Shown here one piece after another: positions 61,496 to 64,000 of a stretch of DNA of 64,000 nucleotides (position 1 is its first letter; every line of letters begins with the position of its first letter). The notes below the pieces were generated by a model, which saw only the letters and a program-made list of their open reading frames with translations, was not told where the DNA came from and did no database searches. The DNA is taken from the NCBI RefSeq assembly GCF_900104265.1, contig NZ_FNJJ01000005.1, positions 124,001-188,000 on the forward strand. The letters are read 5' to 3'. Both the position numbers and the translations under genes were made by a program. The stretch comes from Ectopseudomonas guguanensis (GTDB lineage Bacteria > Pseudomonadota > Gammaproteobacteria > Pseudomonadales > Pseudomonadaceae).

Positions 61496-62026
61496 TTAGA
61501 GCGGTTTGACGCGGAACAGGCCGTGGTCGTGGCCTTCCTGCGAAGCACCGTAGACCTGTTCGGCGACGGTGCGAATGCTGCTGCCCTGGGCCTGCAGAAT
61601 CTGGTCCATGGCCCCGGCGAACCAGCCGGTGAACATGTAGTCGACCGGGCGCCCGCACTTGCCGTAGACGTAGACGAAGGCCGAGTGATCCAGGCGCACC
61701 TCGCAGGTACCGGCCTCAAGGTCGATCGACTGGATCTTGAACAGACCCCAGCCGCGCTGCGACAGGCGCTTCATGTAGTGCTCGAACACCGCCACGCCGG
61801 ACAGGCCATGGCACTCGGCTTCCTTCTCGCACCAGTGCCAGGCGGACTTGTAGCCGGCCTTGTAGAGAATCTCGGCGTACTTCTCGGCGCCGAGCACTTC
61901 CTCGATGCCGATATGGTTGTTGACGAAGAAATGCCGCGGTACGTAGAGCATCGGCAGGGCGTCGGTGGTCCAGACGCCGGTTTCGTCGTCGACCAGGATG
62001 GGCATTTCGGGGGCGTGGGTGGCCAT
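61496..62026 (-). CDS. DUF5943 family protein of the dgc operon
   Basis: 176-residue soluble protein at the dgcA side of the operon. I recognise it as the conserved Pseudomonas partner (DUF5943) of dgcAB. Features: MATHAPEMPILVDDETGVWTT, EKYAEILYKAGYKSAWHWCEKEAECHG, and GKCGRPVDYMFTGWFAGAMDQIL. The Cys at WCEKEAEC and GKCGRP and the helical C-terminal part vaguely resemble V4R ligand-binding domains, but this is weak. GGAG precedes ATG 62026. Role in methylglycine catabolism inferred only from location. Confidence 0.8.
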   Translation of the reverse strand: MATHAPEMPILVDDETGVWTTDALPMLYVPRHFFVNNHIGIEEVLGAEKYAEILYKAGYKSAWHWCEKEAECHGLSGVAVFEHYMKRLSQRGWGLFKIQSIDLEAGTCEVRLDHSAFVYVYGKCGRPVDYMFTGWFAGAMDQILQAQGSSIRTVAEQVYGASQEGHDHGLFRVKPL

Positions 62027-62072
62027 GTGTTCAAACTCCAGAATTCGTTGGTTTTTTTTGCCCTCTCCCCAG

Positions 62073-62169
62073 CCCTCTCCCGCAAGCGGGAGAGGGGGCT
62101 GTCCGTGCATGCATGACTTCAAGTGCATGCCGGCCGCTTTGCTCCCCTCTCCCATTTATGGGAGAGGGG
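62073..62169. repeat. CCCTCTCCC palindromic repeats upstream of DUF5943 gene
   Basis: CCCTCTCCCGCAAGCGGGAG plus AGGG (62073-62096), identical to part of 59213-59322, and CCCCTCTCCC-ATTTAT-GGGAGAGGGG (62144-62169). Confidence 0.8.
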
Positions 62170-62196
62170 CCGGGGGAGAGGGGCTGTTAAAAAGGC

Positions 62197-63174
62197 TTAC
62201 TCGCCCCAGACGTCGGCCAGTACGCGCACCCAGTTCTCGCCCATGATCTTGCGTACAACGCGCTCGGAATGGCCGCGCCCCAGCAGGGTTTCGGTGAGGT
62301 TGGGGAACTCGCCGACGGTACGGATACCCAGCGGGTTGATGATCTTGCCGAAGTTGGTCAGGCGGCGGGCGTAGCCCTTGTCGTGGGTCAGGTATTCGAA
62401 GAATTCCTTGCCGTGACCCTGGGTAAAGTCGGTACCGATGCCGATGGCGTCTTCACCGACGATGTTCATCACGTACTCGATGGCTTCGGCGTAGTCGTCG
62501 ATGGTCGAGTCGATGCCCTTGGCCAGGAACGGCGCGAACATGGTCACGCCGACGAAACCGCCGTGGTCGGCAATGAACTTCAGTTCTTCATCGGACTTGT
62601 TGCGCGGGTGCTCTTTCAAGCCGGAAGGCAGGCAGTGGGAGTAGGTCACCGGCTTCTTCGACTCGAGGATGACTTCCTCGGAAGTCTTGCTGCCGACGTG
62701 GGACAGGTCGCACATGATGCCCACGCGGTTCATCTCGGCGACGATCTCGCGACCGAAGCCGGACAGGCCACCGTCACGCTCGTAGCAGCCGGTGCCGATC
62801 AGGTTCTGGGTGTTGTAGCACATCTGCACGATGCCCACGCCGAGCTGCTTGAACACCTCGACGTAGCCGATCTGGTCCTCGAACGCATGGGCGTTCTGGA
62901 AACCGTAGATGATGCCCGTCTTGCCCTGTTCCTTGGCCTTGCGGATGTCGGCGGTGGTGCGTACCGGCATCACCAGGTCGCTGTTCTCGCGGATCAGCTT
63001 GCTGCTGGCAGCGATGCTGTTGACGGTGGCCTGGAAACCTTCCCACACCGACACGGTGCAGTTGGCGGCGGTCAGGCCGCCTTTGCGCATGTCTTCGAAC
63101 AGTTCGCGGTTCCACTTGGCAATGATCAGACCGTCGATGACGATGCTGTCGGCGTGCAATTCGGCTGGGCTCAT
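62197..63174 (-). CDS. M19 (renal dipeptidase)-family protein of the dgc operon, metal site degenerate
   Basis: 325 aa, first gene of the leftward dgc operon. The M19 barrel is clear: CDLSHV with His159, YSHC with His180, Arg191 in HPRNKSDE and Asp249 in IGIGTDFTQGHG match the zinc ligands and catalytic Asp. But the N-terminal HxD zinc motif is replaced by DGLII (Leu16, Ile18), the bridging Glu of VEGGH is Gln93 in GFQNAH, and the catalytic His of THSCNT is not present (QMCYNTQN). So it is unlikely to be an ordinary binuclear zinc dipeptidase. Function unknown; the setting suggests a role in methylglycine catabolism. Confidence 0.88.
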   Translation of the reverse strand: MSPAELHADSIVIDGLIIAKWNRELFEDMRKGGLTAANCTVSVWEGFQATVNSIAASSKLIRENSDLVMPVRTTADIRKAKEQGKTGIIYGFQNAHAFEDQIGYVEVFKQLGVGIVQMCYNTQNLIGTGCYERDGGLSGFGREIVAEMNRVGIMCDLSHVGSKTSEEVILESKKPVTYSHCLPSGLKEHPRNKSDEELKFIADHGGFVGVTMFAPFLAKGIDSTIDDYAEAIEYVMNIVGEDAIGIGTDFTQGHGKEFFEYLTHDKGYARRLTNFGKIINPLGIRTVGEFPNLTETLLGRGHSERVVRKIMGENWVRVLADVWGE

Positions 63175-63339
63175 CAGGCTTGTCCCCTAATACTGGCGCG
63201 CCGAGTCGGTTGTCGGCGCTTTGGGGAGAGCTTATCCCCGGGGGGCTGGGCGACCCGGTACAAAAACGACTGGGGGTTTGCCGAAAGCGTCAAGCCGAGG
63301 TCGCGAACGGATATGTTCGCCCCGCGCACTTCATCACCT

Positions 63340-63399
63340 GTAGGAGCGGCTTTAGCCGCGATCGTTGACGGCAGGCTTCGCGGCTGAAGCCGCTCCTAC
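63340..63399. repeat. GTAGGAGCGG palindromic repeat
   Basis: GTAGGAGCGGCTTTAGCCGC plus GA and, 26 bases on, CGGCTGAAGCCGCTCCTAC form a compound inverted repeat between the dipeptidase and the last regulator gene. Same type as 44108-44156. Confidence 0.8.
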
Positions 63400-63413
63400 G
63401 GGTAGCTTTGCAT

Positions 63414-64000
63414 TCAGGCTGGTCGTTCGTGGCGGTCCTGGCTGGGGCTGGCGGCGAAGCGCCGGCGATAGCAGCGCGAGAAGTAGGAGGCCGACTCGAA
63501 GCCACACGCCAGGCTCACCTCCATGACGCTGAGGTCGCTCTGGCGCAGCAACTGGCGCGCCTTGTCCAGGCGCAGCTCGAGGTAGAAGGCCGATGGCGTG
63601 GTGTGCAGATGATGGCGAAACAGGCGTTCCAGCTGACGCACGCTGATGCCCACCTGAGCGGCCAGCGTCTCGCTGGATAGCGGCTGCTCGCACTGGCGCT
63701 CCATTTCGCCGATCACCCGCACCAGTTTCTTGTTGTGCAGGTCGTAGCGGCTGGCCACCTGCATGCGCTGGTGATCCAGGCGGGTGCGGATACGGCTGAC
63801 CACGAACTGTTCCGACACCTGCACCGCCAGCGCCTCGCCGTACTCCTGGCCGATCAGCCCCAGCATCAGATCCAGGCTGCTGGTGCCGCCTGCGCTGGTG
63901 ATGCGCTTGCCGTCGATCTCGAACAGTTCCTGGGTTACCAGTAGTGCCGGGTAGCGCTCGCGAAAGGCATCGATGGCTTCCCAGTGCAGCGTCAGGCGCT
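63414..64000 (-). CDS. GlxA/AraC-family regulator, truncated by window edge
   Basis: The reading frame continues past 64000; the visible 195 residues hold the end of a DJ-1/PfpI-like domain (TLHWEAIDAFRERYPALLVTQ) and a complete AraC helix-turn-helix (LSSETLAAQVGISVRQLERLFRHHL, ARQLLRQSDLSVMEVSLACGFESASYF). It has the same architecture as GbdR. It lies head-on to the dgc operon's upstream end in the same direction. By location it may be CdhR (carnitine) or another methylamine regulator; the sequence seen does not decide. Confidence 0.85.
   Translation of the reverse strand, partial: RLTLHWEAIDAFRERYPALLVTQELFEIDGKRITSAGGTSSLDLMLGLIGQEYGEALAVQVSEQFVVSRIRTRLDHQRMQVASRYDLHNKKLVRVIGEMERQCEQPLSSETLAAQVGISVRQLERLFRHHLHTTPSAFYLELRLDKARQLLRQSDLSVMEVSLACGFESASYFSRCYRRRFAASPSQDRHERPA

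Overview
The window is a chromosomal segment of a high-GC gammaproteobacterium, almost certainly a Pseudomonas. The order tkt-epd-pgk-two small lipoproteins-fba beside metK, the ahcY leader, and the choline/glycine-betaine/dimethylglycine cluster with gbdR all match what I know of Pseudomonas chromosomes. The stretches between genes carry several families of short palindromes. I see no rRNA, tRNA, CRISPR array, insertion sequence or prophage.

Layout. (1) 0.1-3.0 kb: an envelope pair, a TPR-like periplasmic protein and a DUF3142 protein. (2) 3.0-11.7 kb: the activated-methyl cycle (metF, ahcY behind an S-adenosylhomocysteine riboswitch, metK, and an ArsR-methyltransferase fusion with a perfect palindrome at its start), interrupted by MAPEG, cytochrome c', DUF1090 and ligB genes. 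(3) 11.7-20.1 kb: a LysR/TDT-transporter divergent pair, then the central-carbon block tkt, epd, pgk, fba. (4) 20.1-42.3 kb: mixed housekeeping and accessory genes: alginate lyase, PQQ-type sugar dehydrogenase, a Gre-like factor, two diguanylate cyclases, a FUSC transporter, NfeD/slipin, a TetR regulator with two glutathione transferases, alanine dehydrogenase, an exported intradiol dioxygenase, dbpA, an MFS exporter and a TorT-like binding protein. (5) 42.3-64 kb: quaternary amine catabolism. betA, betB and betI make glycine betaine from choline. cbcVWX with two further binding proteins import the substrates. gbdR is the activator. dgcA, dgcB and an EtfA/EtfB pair demethylate dimethylglycine, joined by an M19-type protein, a DUF5943 protein and a small unknown protein. 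A second GbdR-like regulator runs off the right edge.

How the parts connect. Choline and betaine catabolism feeds one-carbon units and serine/pyruvate. The left part handles SAM, SAH and methyl-THF, and the middle supplies gluconeogenic enzymes needed for growth on such substrates. The points most worth a second look are the dgc-operon M19 protein that lacks several canonical metal or catalytic residues, DgcA with Ala in place of one of four expected cluster cysteines, the ArsR-methyltransferase palindrome beside metK, the LigB with a signal peptide and a lost stop codon, paired BetI sites in front of betI and betB, and dispersed identical 21-22 bp hairpins between genes.
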